Part shown: in pieces, positions 35,250 through 46,345 of the stretch
How positions within the stretch are numbered: position 1 is the stretch's first letter
How the letters are laid out: each line of letters begins with the position of its first letter
NCBI RefSeq assembly: GCF_025602895.1
Contig: NW_026516210.1
Location: 992,001 to 1,056,000, forward strand
Reading direction: 5' to 3'
Source: Polychytrium aggregatum
Taxonomy: Eukaryota > Chytridiomycota > Chytridiomycetes > Polychytriales
Length of the DNA stretch: 64,000 nt
Program-made: the position numbers and the translations under genes
The notes under the pieces: generated by a model
What the model was told of the DNA's origin: nothing
Seen by the model: the letters and a program-made list of their open reading frames with translations, nothing else
Database searches by the model: none

Positions 35250-35298
35250 TGTGTGTGCAGTGTGTGTGTGTGTGTGTGTGCAGTGTGTGTGTGTGTCA
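35250..35298. repeat. (GT)n microsatellite
   Basis: Interrupted GTGTGT tracts with CAGT interruptions run for about 50 bp. Confidence 0.9.
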
Positions 35299-35762
35299 GT
35301 CGTCCCGGTTTCTGTATTTGCCAAATCTCTTTCGCTGCACGATCCCGGAACAGCCATTGGCGGCGGCTCTGCGCTCCGCAGGCCCAAACGAGACGTCCGT
35401 GTCCATGCAAACCCCCTTCTCGACAACGCAGGCGCCGGGGCCATGCGCTCTGCCGTTCTGCCTCTCCGGCAAAGGATCGCCCTCCAGACCAAACTGGGGC
35501 TTGCCTGAATCGCGGGAGCGCTCGTGCGCATCGTCGGATTCGGCCGGCGTGGGGCGGCCCGCAGCCAATCGGCAGGGCCCAGCAGTTGCCGTGCGACACT
35601 GTGCGACAGCCGTGTCACCGCACGTTGCGCCTGTGCGATCCGGGGCTGCAGAGCGTGTGTGCTCGGGGCGCTGGTTCGAGGATGGTTCACAAACAGTCGG
35701 TGCGACGGACGAGTTCCACAATTAGGTTCAACAACGAGCCGAGCTCCATTGGACGCGAGCGA

Positions 35763-35906
35763 ATTCAAGGGCGTCCAATGGCATCCAATGGCATCCAATG
35801 GCGTTCAACAGAGTTCAAGAGAGTTCAACAGAGCCCAATGGAGTTCAACAGAGCCCAATGGAGTTCAGTGGAGTTGAATCAAGTTCAGTGGAGTTGAATC
35901 AAGTTC
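35763..35906. repeat. Clustered short tandem repeats
   Basis: Three successive families: CATCCAATGG-type units, then GAGTTCAACAGAGCCCAATG units, then GTTCAGTGGAGTTGAATCAA units twice. Each looks like local slippage of a shared ATTCAA/TTCAAC core. Confidence 0.85.
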
Positions 35907-36306
35907 AAATCGGCCGGCCACTTGGCTGGTTCATTGAGGTCGTTAGCAGCACGCATATCACAACCGATATTCACATCGGCACCCGCATCGGCACCCGCAG
36001 CGACACCCGCAGCGACACCCGTCTGCGGTTGTGTTCTCGCCACCCGCCAAGCACCAGCCGAGCACTCCCCGCGGCACCGCCTCGCCTCCTCTCGCCCCCG
36101 TCGTGCTCTTCGGCCTTGTCCTTTCGGCCCCCTCGGCTTCGTGAACCTGCTTCCTTCCCCCCCCCGCAAAGCGCAAACCCAACTGCTGACCCCGCCCAAG
36201 GAACCCGTCTGCCTCCTTCTCCTCGAGAGCGCCGTGCTTGCCGTCGCTGCTCTGCTTCCGATTGCTCCTGGTCCCAGGGATCTGCTCTTGCCGCCTCGCC
36301 TCCACA

Positions 36307-38706
36307 ATGTCCCGACAGCTCTCCGAGCCCGAGGCTCACTCTCCATCGCCCGTGCAGCAGGACTCGCTTGCGGTGGAGGGCCTGCCGCTCCGGCGAATGC
36401 GCTCCGTATCCGACACCCATCTGCCTTCCTCTTTTGCCTACCCCGTCTCGCCCTCGCGGGATCAGCGCTCCTCCCAGCCGTCGGTGCATCCCTATTCGCC
36501 ACCCCAGTCGCCCGAGGCGCTCCAGCAGCAACACCAGCAGCAGCAGCATCCGTATCAGCAGCAGCAACAGCATTCGGATCCAGAACTCTACAACTCAGAG
36601 CTCAACTCGTCTTCCTCGATCCTGCTGCACGATGATTTTGAGCTCCTGGACTTTGCCAGCATGAATTCAAAGGACCGCATCGCTTGGGAGAAGAAGAACC
36701 GGGAGCTGCACAGGCTTTTCAAGTCCATTGACGAGAACGATCTCTACGTCGACGGTACGACTGGGCCGGGATTGCATCGTCCATCGTCGCCGGCATGCCT
36801 GGGCGCACCCTCGATGCAGTGCGGCGCAGTGCAGTGCCTGCTGTCGTTCTGTCGGATCGTTCGGATGTGCCTGATTTGTCGGATCGTTCGGATGCGCCTG
36901 GTGTGCCTGGCTTGTCGGATGTCCCGGATATGTCGTATTTCGGCATGGATACGCTGCTGCTCTGGCTTTGCTACTGGTCTCTATCCGCACCCGGTCCTAA
37001 TCGCATCAATGTCCCTGTATCCGTCTTGATCCGACCAATGTCCTCCAGACTTTTCATGCGCTCTCCAGAAGGACATCCTCATCCAGGGCAAGCTGTTCAT
37101 CACCACCAGCAATCTATGCTTTTACGCCAACATCATTGGATTCATCACGACTGTGAGTTGCGTCGCACGCCATCCAGACACCGCCCAGCCATGCCGTCTC
37201 GTCTCTTGGCTCATTCATGCCGTCGTCTGTTTCGTAGCTTGTGATTCCTTTTGCCGACATCTCCTCGATGGAAAAGAAGATGGCTGCCTTTATTGTTCCG
37301 AACGCCATTCTGGTCAAGACTCGGCAGACCAAGGTGCACATACATTCCATGCATTTTTGCTCGATGCTCCCTGTTCCCGATCCGCGCAGCAGCTTGGTTG
37401 CGTGTGTCTGTCCAAATCGGAGGCATCGGCCTTTTGACAATGTCCCCTGGCAACTGTATTGTCTGTATTGCTGCATCGCTGACCCACCTATGCAACCGAC
37501 ATTTTGATCCAACCTCCCGAAACGGCCTGTGGATGCAATCCGGTCCAACGTTCGTCACAGTACTTCTTCACCACCTTCATTTCTCGAGAGAAGGCCTTTG
37601 AGATCATGGTCGGGGTCTGGAAGAGCCAGCTCGGCGGCGCCCTCTCGCATGAACACACCTCCTCTGGCGAAGGCAGCCAGACCATCGAGACCGACATTGT
37701 CCGTGAGATCCAAAGTGCTACCCACGCCGACCCGACATCCGAGCTCCTGCGTCAGCAGCAGCAGCAGCAACTGCCGCTGACTGCGTCGCCAACAGGGGTA
37801 ATTCCTCCCTCGATCCGGGTGTCGTCCGTTCCACCCCGGCCCTCGGATGCCCGCTCAAACTCAGTCCCCATCGCCTCGTCCGCTGCAGCGCCGCTCGACG
37901 ACGGCGATGCCGGACGCAACCCGCAAATCGAGCGTCGATCCACGACCACCTCGGACAAGCTCGTCCCAGGCTCGGTCTCCTCCGTTGAAGAGGTCACCGA
38001 CAACGAAGTCGAGCCTGGTCGCAAGGGCGGCGTGCGCGGGGCCCTGCAGTCGATTCTGCGCCGGCGCACCACTTCCAACAAGACCGACGGGGCCTCCAGT
38101 TCGAACGAGCGATCCGAGAAACAGGCCAACGGCACCAAGTCCGTCGCCAGCTCGTCGCCTCGCGCCATTCTCCCGATCCTGTCCTCGGCCGAGCGCCGGA
38201 TGAGTTCCACGCCGCCTGCCAAGAACGGCGCTGTAGTTTCATCTGCGGTCCCGGAGCTCAGGCCGCCGGCGCAAACGCCCACCAAGCCATTGGCCGCGGA
38301 GGCGCCCCGGATTGTTCTCACTTCCAGCCAGGGCGCCCAGTCCGCTGCCGTTCCCCCATCGATGGAGCGCGAAAGCTCGGCAGCCAGCGCCTCGGCATCG
38401 CGACCGAGTGCCGCACCGTCCCGCCGGCTCTCTAGCCACTCCATCGGCCATGACAAGACCGATCCCGCGAGCGACTCCAAGTCCGGCCGCCGACAGCTCT
38501 CCAACACGGGCACGGCCTCGCAGTACTTTTTCGGCATCGGACACAGCCAGCCGATCACCCAGCGCCACGAGATGCGCGCGCTTCAGAAGCAGAAGCAGAT
38601 CGTCGTCATCGTCCTCGTGGGCTGTGTCGGGGTGTGTCTGACCATGGCCCTGACCAGCCTCATGATGCTGTGGCGGGTAGGCGGCATGCTGGATCGGCCT
38701 CTGTGA
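36307..38706 (+). CDS. GRAM-domain protein with C-terminal membrane anchor
   Basis: Four exons (36307-36754, 37049-37152, 37238-37333, 37561-38706) encode 597 residues. The GRAM domain spans about residues 150-245: DFSCALQKDILIQGKLFIT, NLCFYANIIGF, LVIPFADISSMEKK, YFFTTFISREKAFEIM. A long Ser/Ala-rich disordered region follows, and then one hydrophobic segment (IVVIVLVGCVGVCLTMALTS) about 30 residues from the end. I find no VASt/sterol-transfer domain, so the architecture matches the GRAMD2-type ER membrane proteins that mark ER-plasma membrane contacts, rather than the Lam/GRAMD1 sterol transporters. The N-terminus is low complexity with a Gln/His tract. ER location and lipid binding are inferred from family. 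It starts divergently from DZIP1. Confidence 0.84.
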
Positions 38707-40318
38707 TGCTGCCCGTCGACTCCGGGGTCTCTGGAGCTCCACGCCTGTGCCGGTCCCAGCGTCGCCGAGGTGCGCTTGCCTCGATCGAGCATGATGCATG
38801 CCGTCCAATCGCACACGATATTCACAGCTGGTGGTTGGACTTGCGTCTGCCGAGCCTTCGCCCGCAATCCGTTTTTGAATTATTGTTACTTTCATCCTTC
38901 CCACCCACCCCCTGAGAACACGGAGCCTCCAGCGCCCACTCCCTGGATTATTTCTTTCATGTTCCGTTACAATGTGTTGCGCCTCTCTTTCACCCTAAAG
39001 TCCCTATTATCCTCCCTTATACATTAGCTTCGACACCCGTATTTTTATTTTCCTTTGATAACTTTGAGCTCCTCGTGAGAATCGCCTCGTCCCCCCGTAT
39101 CGTTCATGTGTCCTCGTCAGGATCGAGGAGGAGGAGCAGGAAGAGGAGAGACTCGCCTCCTGCTTTACAGTCATCCAGAAAGAAACGGGACAGTCACTTT
39201 CTGGTTTCAGAGGCCTGCAGCCTGCCGAACTTCCGTTAGCTTCAGTGAGCAAGCCGTGTGATTGCTCCCGTCCTGGTTGGTAATCTCTTTGGTTTGGTTG
39301 GTTTGGGAAGCATGGTCGTGAATACACTCGGTCGATCTCCTGCGGCGACGACCGGCTGGCGTGCATTCGTCCCTCTGGACAGCTCCGTACAAATGCGACT
39401 CCTCGATATCAAGACTTGGGTGGCTCGAGTCGGTCCGCCTCTCAGCTCCTTGAGACACATCGTTTGGTCATGACGAGTAATGGGACATGATACAGCCAAT
39501 TCAATAAAAAACGGATTTTGGCCGTTGGTGAATGTTCTCACTCAACTCATCGCGCGCTGGGTATGGCCGTTCAGTGATGTGTTTCTGGATCTGAATCAAG
39601 GGCGGTTTCTCGCTCAGATGGCTCCCCGCAAGCGACTCGAGACGGCCGAGCATCTTGATATCGAGTTAGTATGGAACTGTCCAGAGGATCGAGTGAATGC
39701 ACCACACAAAGATATTGCCAACCAGGATGGGAAACAACCACACGGCTTGCCCACTGGAGCCTGTGGAAGTTCAGCTCGCTGATGCCAGGAAGTGACTGTC
39801 CCGTTTCATTCTGGAGTGACTGTATCCATATGCAATCAAACAGATCACGCTGCCGCCTCCCAGTGACGATCTCTGGTCGATGATGCTGCTTGACCTGCCC
39901 TCCTGTGCCCTATAGATCAGTGGAGGGCTGTGCGGACGAAAGGTGGTCGAGGGAATCATAATCATCAGATGAATCAAGGGAATCTGGGGCGTCAAGAAAA
40001 TCAGGGGTACTGCGTATTCATGATCGTATGCATCATCCGCGGCTCTTGGGCTGGGGTTGTTGGTGTTATTGTTGTGTGGATCATTCCAAAGGGGTTGCTC
40101 CCTTCTCATGGCCCTGCTTGGTCACGAATCCATGGCGCAGATGTGTTCAAGGCGAATTGGATGCAGTTGCAAGCTTTTATTGACTTGCATGTTTGTCAAT
40201 ATCCAAGACAGGTGCCGCCCTACCCGACACATTGGCCAGTTGCATTATCAGCAGAACCGCATGTCGCTTCCTGGACAGTTGCGTCCGTTGGAGTCGCTCT
40301 CGAGTCCGCTGTCGTCGT
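38707..40318. other. Convergent region GRAM / P5B ATPase with inverted repeat
   Basis: No exon was recognised in 1.6 kb. A diverged inverted repeat occupies much of it (arms about 39166-39445 and 39575-39833), annotated separately. Confidence 0.6.
39166..39833. repeat. Diverged inverted repeat, member of a dispersed family
   Basis: The reverse complement of about 39166-39445 aligns with about 39575-39833. Matching blocks include AAGTGACTGTCCCGTTTC, CTTGATATCGAG, TGTCCAGAGG, CCAACCAGGA and CACACGGCTTGC. The arms flank roughly 130 bp. Neither arm keeps an open frame in common. A related copy lies at about 59445-59570. It resembles a decayed foldback or MITE-like element; terminal repeats and target duplications are not clear. 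Confidence 0.7.
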
Positions 40319-43300
40319 TCAAAACGACTTGTCGATTTCCATGACGTGGTCCGGACTGCTCTTGAGCCGGATGATGCCGCGGACCGAGCCCCGGCGATCC
40401 TTCTTTTGAGACTCGACTTCTTGGTATCGGCGCTCGAGTTCGACGAGCTCCTCGCGCTCCCTCATCAGCGACGACACCACTTTGTCGACCACCACAAGCT
40501 CCCACACCACACTCGCCAGCACGTTGAGCACAACCATGCCCCAGATCTTGAGACGAAAATTGAACGGCACTCCGGCGCGGAGGGAGAACACCTGGCGTAG
40601 TCCGTTGGCTCCTGGGGTGTTGTCGTCCGCCAGGATCATGTACGACAGCAGCGCAAATAGCAGCAGCAAGTATCCCGAGTACATGGGGTTTGTCCAGAAG
40701 GGCCGACGGAACTTTGTGGCGGCAGTGAAGGCCAAGGCGACGCTGGCAAACTGGACGTGTGCAAAGAGCCAGAGACTGGTGTTCTCGTATGTCGCAATCA
40801 GGATCCCGAGGAAGCTGATTTCGTTGGGCGAGATCGGGTAGCTGAGAGCAGAGGCAGGTTTCCGGATGAGGGTGCCGGCAGAAGTGTCAACAACTGGATC
40901 ATGATCTGGTTGCGGCGGTGAGCCCGTGGAGCCAACTGTGGGCGATTCCTGCCGCCTCGGCTGCCGAGCCGTCACGACCAAACAAGCTCGTCGTACGAGT
41001 GCACATACCATGGGTAGCTGACGTTGGCTGGGCCGCCTGGGTTGAGGGGCTTCCAGTCGCTCCCCAGCTGAGACGATGCCGCCTTTGCTGAGCAGAACCA
41101 CGGCTCCATAACCATGTCGCGCACAACATACATGAATATCCCCATGCAGATCGCAATCTGGCCCAGCAATGACGACAACACCCCGAGACTGAAGAGATCA
41201 TCAGTCGGACGCTCGATCGTGAAGCGGTGTGCTGGCCCAGTGTAAAGCATCAGCAGCGCCAGCAAGAACACGATCACCATGTCGTCAAAGAGGAACTGGT
41301 TGTTGGATATGGCGGTCGAGAACTGATAGAGCGTCGCGGTAATCATCACTTGGATCAAGGGATACATGGTCATGTACTTTGCAGCGTTGTCGTCGCCGCA
41401 CCGGAAGAGCAAACAATGTCAGCCTGGATGGATTCGGTCGTTGTCGGGTCTCCCATGTTCTGTTCCGGTGCGCTGACGGATCTGCTCACTCACCTTGAAA
41501 GCAGTCAATGATGTCTCGAGTGCACAGCGCCCCTCGGCAAGCAGCAGCGGCAGGTCTGAGATGGACTTTTTGGCCGATGTAAACGGAGCAATGATGGACG
41601 CTGTCGCCGCCACACCGAGCAGAATCAGCATAGATGGTGGATTTGCGGTGCAGCGATGCAAGATCCATCCGAGTCTGGCAGCAGCCTACCTTCGGCGCTC
41701 GAAAGTGCCAGTCCAACATGAGCAGCTTTGAGGGCACCGCAGTCGTTCGTGCCTGTGGACCAATGAGGGAGTAGTTCATAGTCAGATTCGATCCCGCGTC
41801 CTCCGCTGTCACGCTGTCACGCTGTTATATGATGCAGAGTCGGCTGTTTGGTGTCTGCTGGGCTGTTCATGCGGTACCGACCATCGCCGCACATGGCCAC
41901 ATAGCGTCCTAGTTTCATCAGCCGCTCCACGATCCAGGTCTTGTGGTTTGGATTAGTACGAGCAAAGACCGAGGTCCGGGTGATGATCATGTCGATGAAC
42001 GGCTTTTCATAGCACGAGATCAAGTGCTCGAGGGCGTCGCCTACAATTGCCAGCTCGACGTTGTCACTGAGGATATGCGGAAGGTCCTCGATCGGAAAGT
42101 CGATCTTGGGCATCTCGACATGTTTCTTGTCCACCAGCGCGTCCAGATTGGCCGCCGACTCAAAGAGAGAGTCGACACGGGTGAGCTCTGAGAACCGGAG
42201 ACCCTCCTTGGTCTTCTCGATCAGCAGAATCCGGGTGGCCAGTCGCAACTCGCGGGCAACGTTTATGGCTGTCAGGACATTATCGCCCGTGCTGGGGAGC
42301 ATCGGTAAGTCGGGCAAAACAGACAAGCCGAATCAGAAAGAGTGGCATGATCGTGACTGCATTGGATTGCATGTGTGCATTGGATTGTATGTGCATTGGA
42401 TTGCATAGGTGCATTGGATTGCATGTGTGAATCTGGCCTCAGCAAACCCAGCCGCTGCGGTGCATACGACGCGGCACGCTTAGGCTTACATGATGATCGA
42501 CCGTATCCTGGCGGCAGTGAGCGTTTCGACGACGACAACACTCTCTGGCTTGACTGGGTTTTCCATGATGATGAATCCCTGGAACTGCGCGCCCTCGTCG
42601 ACCTGGTCTCGCTTGATGTTGGAAAGGGCATCGGCGGTCAAGTTGCGGAGCGACAATTTGGTGCTCATGTCGGTGCTGGCACAGGCCAGCACGTAGTATC
42701 CCTGCGACGAGTAGCTCTTGAAGACTTCCTCAAAGTTGTCTGGGATGCTGCTTGGGTTGCAAATGTCTCGGATTGCCTCGGGCGAGCCCTTGATTAGACC
42801 CAATGGAATGTTCTCTGCCGTCAGGGCAATCACAGAGCTTCGTTGGACGTGCGCATCAAACAGGAACCTCTTGATGATTCGGAGGGACCTTTCTCCTGTC
42901 CTCGTCCCCGGAATCAAATTGAGCAGGATGGGAATGTCCTCCCCGATGGTGATGTCCTGGTCCGGGTGCAGAGTCCACCCCGATGCCGAGAACATTTCCT
43001 GATCGACGACGTGGCCGGCCATGGCCCCGCCGACTGGTTGGAGACTGTGGCAGGCCGCCACGACCTTCTCGAGAAGCGATTCGGGGGGCGCCTGTCTGAA
43101 GAACTTGCTGAACGCTCCACCGCGGGTGCTCGGGACGCAGCCCTTCCATCTCAGCGACGATGTGGTCAATGTGCCAGTCTTATCCCAGCACATAAGATCG
43201 ATTCTACCTGTGGCAGGAAAGAGCAGGCATTAACACATGTCTCGTCACACTTGGTTCGCTTTCTGTATCAGTGCGATTTCGACTCGTCGCTGACCTGCAC

Positions 43301-45349
43301 AGTTGATTCGCTCTGGATTGATGCAGTGGATTTTTTGCTTCTTGAGCCGCGCAAGCGAGAATCCTGTGCCGATGGTAAGAACTAGTGGCAGCGAAGGCGG
43401 CACTATAGGAGCAGGCGAGGATTGGCAGGGTGTTAGAGCGCCATCAAGCGCAGATCAACACCATTGCTGCGATCGCATTGCTTGGATCTGCTCGTGTCGA
43501 ATATGAGGCTACTAAGCAGCTTTGCAAGATCCAGGTCGCTCGATACAAACCAGCGATCGTGATGAGATCCAAGGCCGAGAGGAGCACACTGCCGAACTTG
43601 AGGTTGGTGTAGAAGCTGTAGCCGTTGCAGAGCACAGGTCAGCGATGGTGCTACATCAGTCAACGGCCCAGCGATCCAGCGATTCAGCGACCCAATGAGG
43701 CATCATACTCGTGCAGCAGGCTGCACTTGCCCTGTTATCATGCGGTGGCTGAACGCCAGGACGGCAACGATTGCCATGATGAGAAGGTACTTGTACGAAT
43801 CCGTCTGGAACTTGAACTTGACCAGCGGCGGGAATATGATGGATCGAAAGAGCTCGCCCTTGGACGAAGAGAACCCGGTCGAGACAACAATGCCGATGGT
43901 CGAGTGCTCGAGTGAGAATGGCTCGGGGTGGTGCTGATGTATCTTTGCTTCGACCATAGTCGAGCCTCCAAACAGAGTGTGGCCGCGGTTGCGCTCGGCC
44001 CCGTAAGAGGTGCCCTTCACAATCGGAGTCTTGACAACGGCGGCGGCCTCGCCGGTCAGGGAAGATTCGTCGACGGTGCACTCGCCCTGAATCAGCACCA
44101 TGTCGCAGACGATCTGCTTGCCGGATTCCTTGTCAAGAATGACGGCGTCGCCGACCACCAGGTCCTGGGCATTGACTGTGCACAGAGTCGAGTCTCGAAT
44201 GATGGTGCATTTCTGATCGACCCGAGTGAGTGCTCGGAGGGCATCCATGTTGGTTTTGGTGCTGTACACCTCCGAGATCAGGGATCCGGCACTCATGGTC
44301 ATGATGACAATGCCGAATGTGTAGTAAGCCTCGTACACCCCTAATGCACGCGACAGAGCAAAGGTTTGCATCAACGACGGTGATTTAGTTCAGCTGACAG
44401 AAGCGCACAAGTGTGGAATGCAAAGTGTCCAGGTCGACAAATACTCTTTGCTGCTCTCTGTATCCACACACTTGGGAAAGCAGATATCCGCGGCCTCCTC
44501 AGAGAGATCCACGTGTTGATCTCGGTGAGGTTGCCAGCAGGGACGTCCTTCGGCTTGGACGCAATCATGCCACAGTGTGCGTTTTCGGGTGAGTCTCCTC
44601 GCGCTCGCACAAGGACATACAGATGAGTGTCGAGAACACTTGGAAGGCGTAGAATGGGTGCATGATCTTCTCCATGAGGATCGACAGGACCGGCGGCGAG
44701 TCGATTGAGATTTCGTTGACTCCGAAGCGGAGCAGAAGGGATGCAGCGATGCTCGAGCTCAGGCCATATTTGAACGGAAAGATTTCGTCTGTAGCTGTTG
44801 GAAGCCTGGTGGTTTGGCGCTGGATGGGGATGTTCGGTCGCGCCGGTCCGGGGCCAGAATCGGTGCGCATTCAGGAACGAGACAAAGTGAGCCTCTCGGA
44901 CCGACAGGACTGCCAACCCATCCGAGTGTAGATGCCTTGCCTCAGAGAAGTCGTGCGAATCTCACCTCAAAGGACAAGCCCTCGTACGAGTAAAAGTAGC
45001 GCTGCTTGCGGAACTCAAACATCATGATGCCGTCGTACGAGTGCTCGATCTTGGCTTCGAAGCTCTGCCCATCCAGGCCCACGATCAGGGCCACGTCTGC
45101 GGCCTGCCACGATGCGGCTCGGGTCCGGGCCAGGTGCGTCCAGATCCATATCTTGTACTGAGCCACCAGCGGAACGATGCCGACGGTCAAAACTGAGGCA
45201 AGAATATAGAGTAGCAGGCCAGAGACGGAGTACTTCCAGGCCGATATAGATAGGAATTCCGCTGGCAGCTGATGCGGTGTCAGCAGCGCCTTGATGTGCG
45301 GGGGACACTGCGAGCGGGCCCTCTCGATAGCGAGGTTGGAGCGATCCAT
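40319..45349 (-). CDS. YPK9: P5B-type ATPase (ATP13A2/Ypk9 family)
   Basis: Eleven exons: 45349-44966, 44819-44621, 44340-43731, 43615-43551, 43402-43295, 43207-42490, 42291-41882, 41752-41690, 41600-41494, 41376-41009, 40841-40319. They encode 1184 residues. P5B ATPases sit in vacuolar/lysosomal membranes and export polyamines to the cytosol. The actuator motif is SLTGE (288-292). The P5B membrane motif is PPSLP (421-425), distinct from PPELP of P5A. The phosphorylation motif is D464-KTGTLT, preceded by Trp463 where the family usually has Phe. ITGDN (695-699) and GDGTND (830-835) complete the P domain. The C-terminal exons hold the remaining membrane helices and a charged tail. Intron 3 has a GC donor (GCAAGT at 43730). 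The start is the first ATG of exon 1; an extra upstream exon cannot be excluded. It is divergent from the RalGAP gene. Confidence 0.9.
42357..42428. repeat. Short repeats in a P5B ATPase intron
   Basis: About five copies of TGCATTGGATTG with variants occur within intron 42292-42489. Confidence 0.85.
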
Positions 45350-46345
45350 AGCGAGGCAATAGCGAGGATGGGCTTTGCACCAAGTCCAGAGCGAGTCGAG
45401 TGTTCAACAGATGCCAAGTAGACAGATGCGTGCGCTCGGGCGGGTGAGAGATCTACGGCGGAGTGGCCTTGCAGGGGGGTCAGTTGGAGCGATGTCGGCC
45501 CTGTCGATCTGTGTCGGCAGGCGAAGTGCGCTGTTATATGGCAATCGGAGGCATCAGCTGCGTGGATCCAGGGACAAACAATCTCGTCCGCAGAGTATTG
45601 TTTGCCCCCGAGCGTTCTGAATGGAACGAGGCTCAATCATGATACAACGGCAAAGCCAACAAACGCCCCCGGCAATGCCTTGCAAACAATCGCAACTAAA
45701 GCGAGGACCAGCGGCTCCAGCCGATTGCTCAGCACGTCCGGCTGCCGGAGCGATGCTCGATGGCATGGTGTGGCCATGATGAGGCTCGTCCGGCAGCGGA
45801 CGGGACTGGATGAGACTGGATGAGACTGGATGAGACTGGATGAGGCTCGGGTATTGGGGAGAGCTTGGTGGCCGCCCGAGTGATGTGCCGAGCGGATGCT
45901 CAAGCCGTGGGAATTGGTGTGCGATGATCGGAGCGTTTTGACGACACTTCCAGACTGGCAGTTTGTTTGTCCCATTCTCCGAGCCAACCAAACATCCGCC
46001 ACCGCCCCATGCTCCAGCAACATTGTCGATGGCCAGGGTGGCGAGAGCATGTCGAGCTCGGCTTGCCCATCCAAGAACCATATCATGCTCGGCATCGGCG
46101 CAACATCGACTGACTCTGCTGCCCTCGCTGTCCCTGCCATCCGAATCACACCCGGCCACATCCGCTCGCTGGGATTGAGGGACTCCATCGGCCAATGTGC
46201 TGATCCCTCGATCTGACGACAGCGCATCGCGCGGGTTTTCTCGGCCCTCGGTTGCCCTGGCCGCTGCCTTTCTGCCTGTGATATCGCCTCTTGCTTGCTT
46301 GCTTGCTCGGTTTCGCTTCGTCTGTCGCGAGCGATTGTCGACGAT
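45350..46345. other. Divergent promoter region P5B ATPase / RalGAP
   Basis: About 1 kb without an exon. It contains four tandem GAGACTGGAT units at about 45806-45846 and a CTTG repeat near 46292-46306 in the leader of the plus-strand gene. Confidence 0.6.

Larger units (their letters stand above)
34980..36306. other. Divergent promoter region DZIP1 / GRAM protein
   Basis: This 1.3-kb region contains a GT microsatellite (about 35250-35298) and a cluster of 10-15 bp repeats (about 35763-35906). The 250 bp before the GRAM start is pyrimidine-rich. No exon was recognised. Confidence 0.6.
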
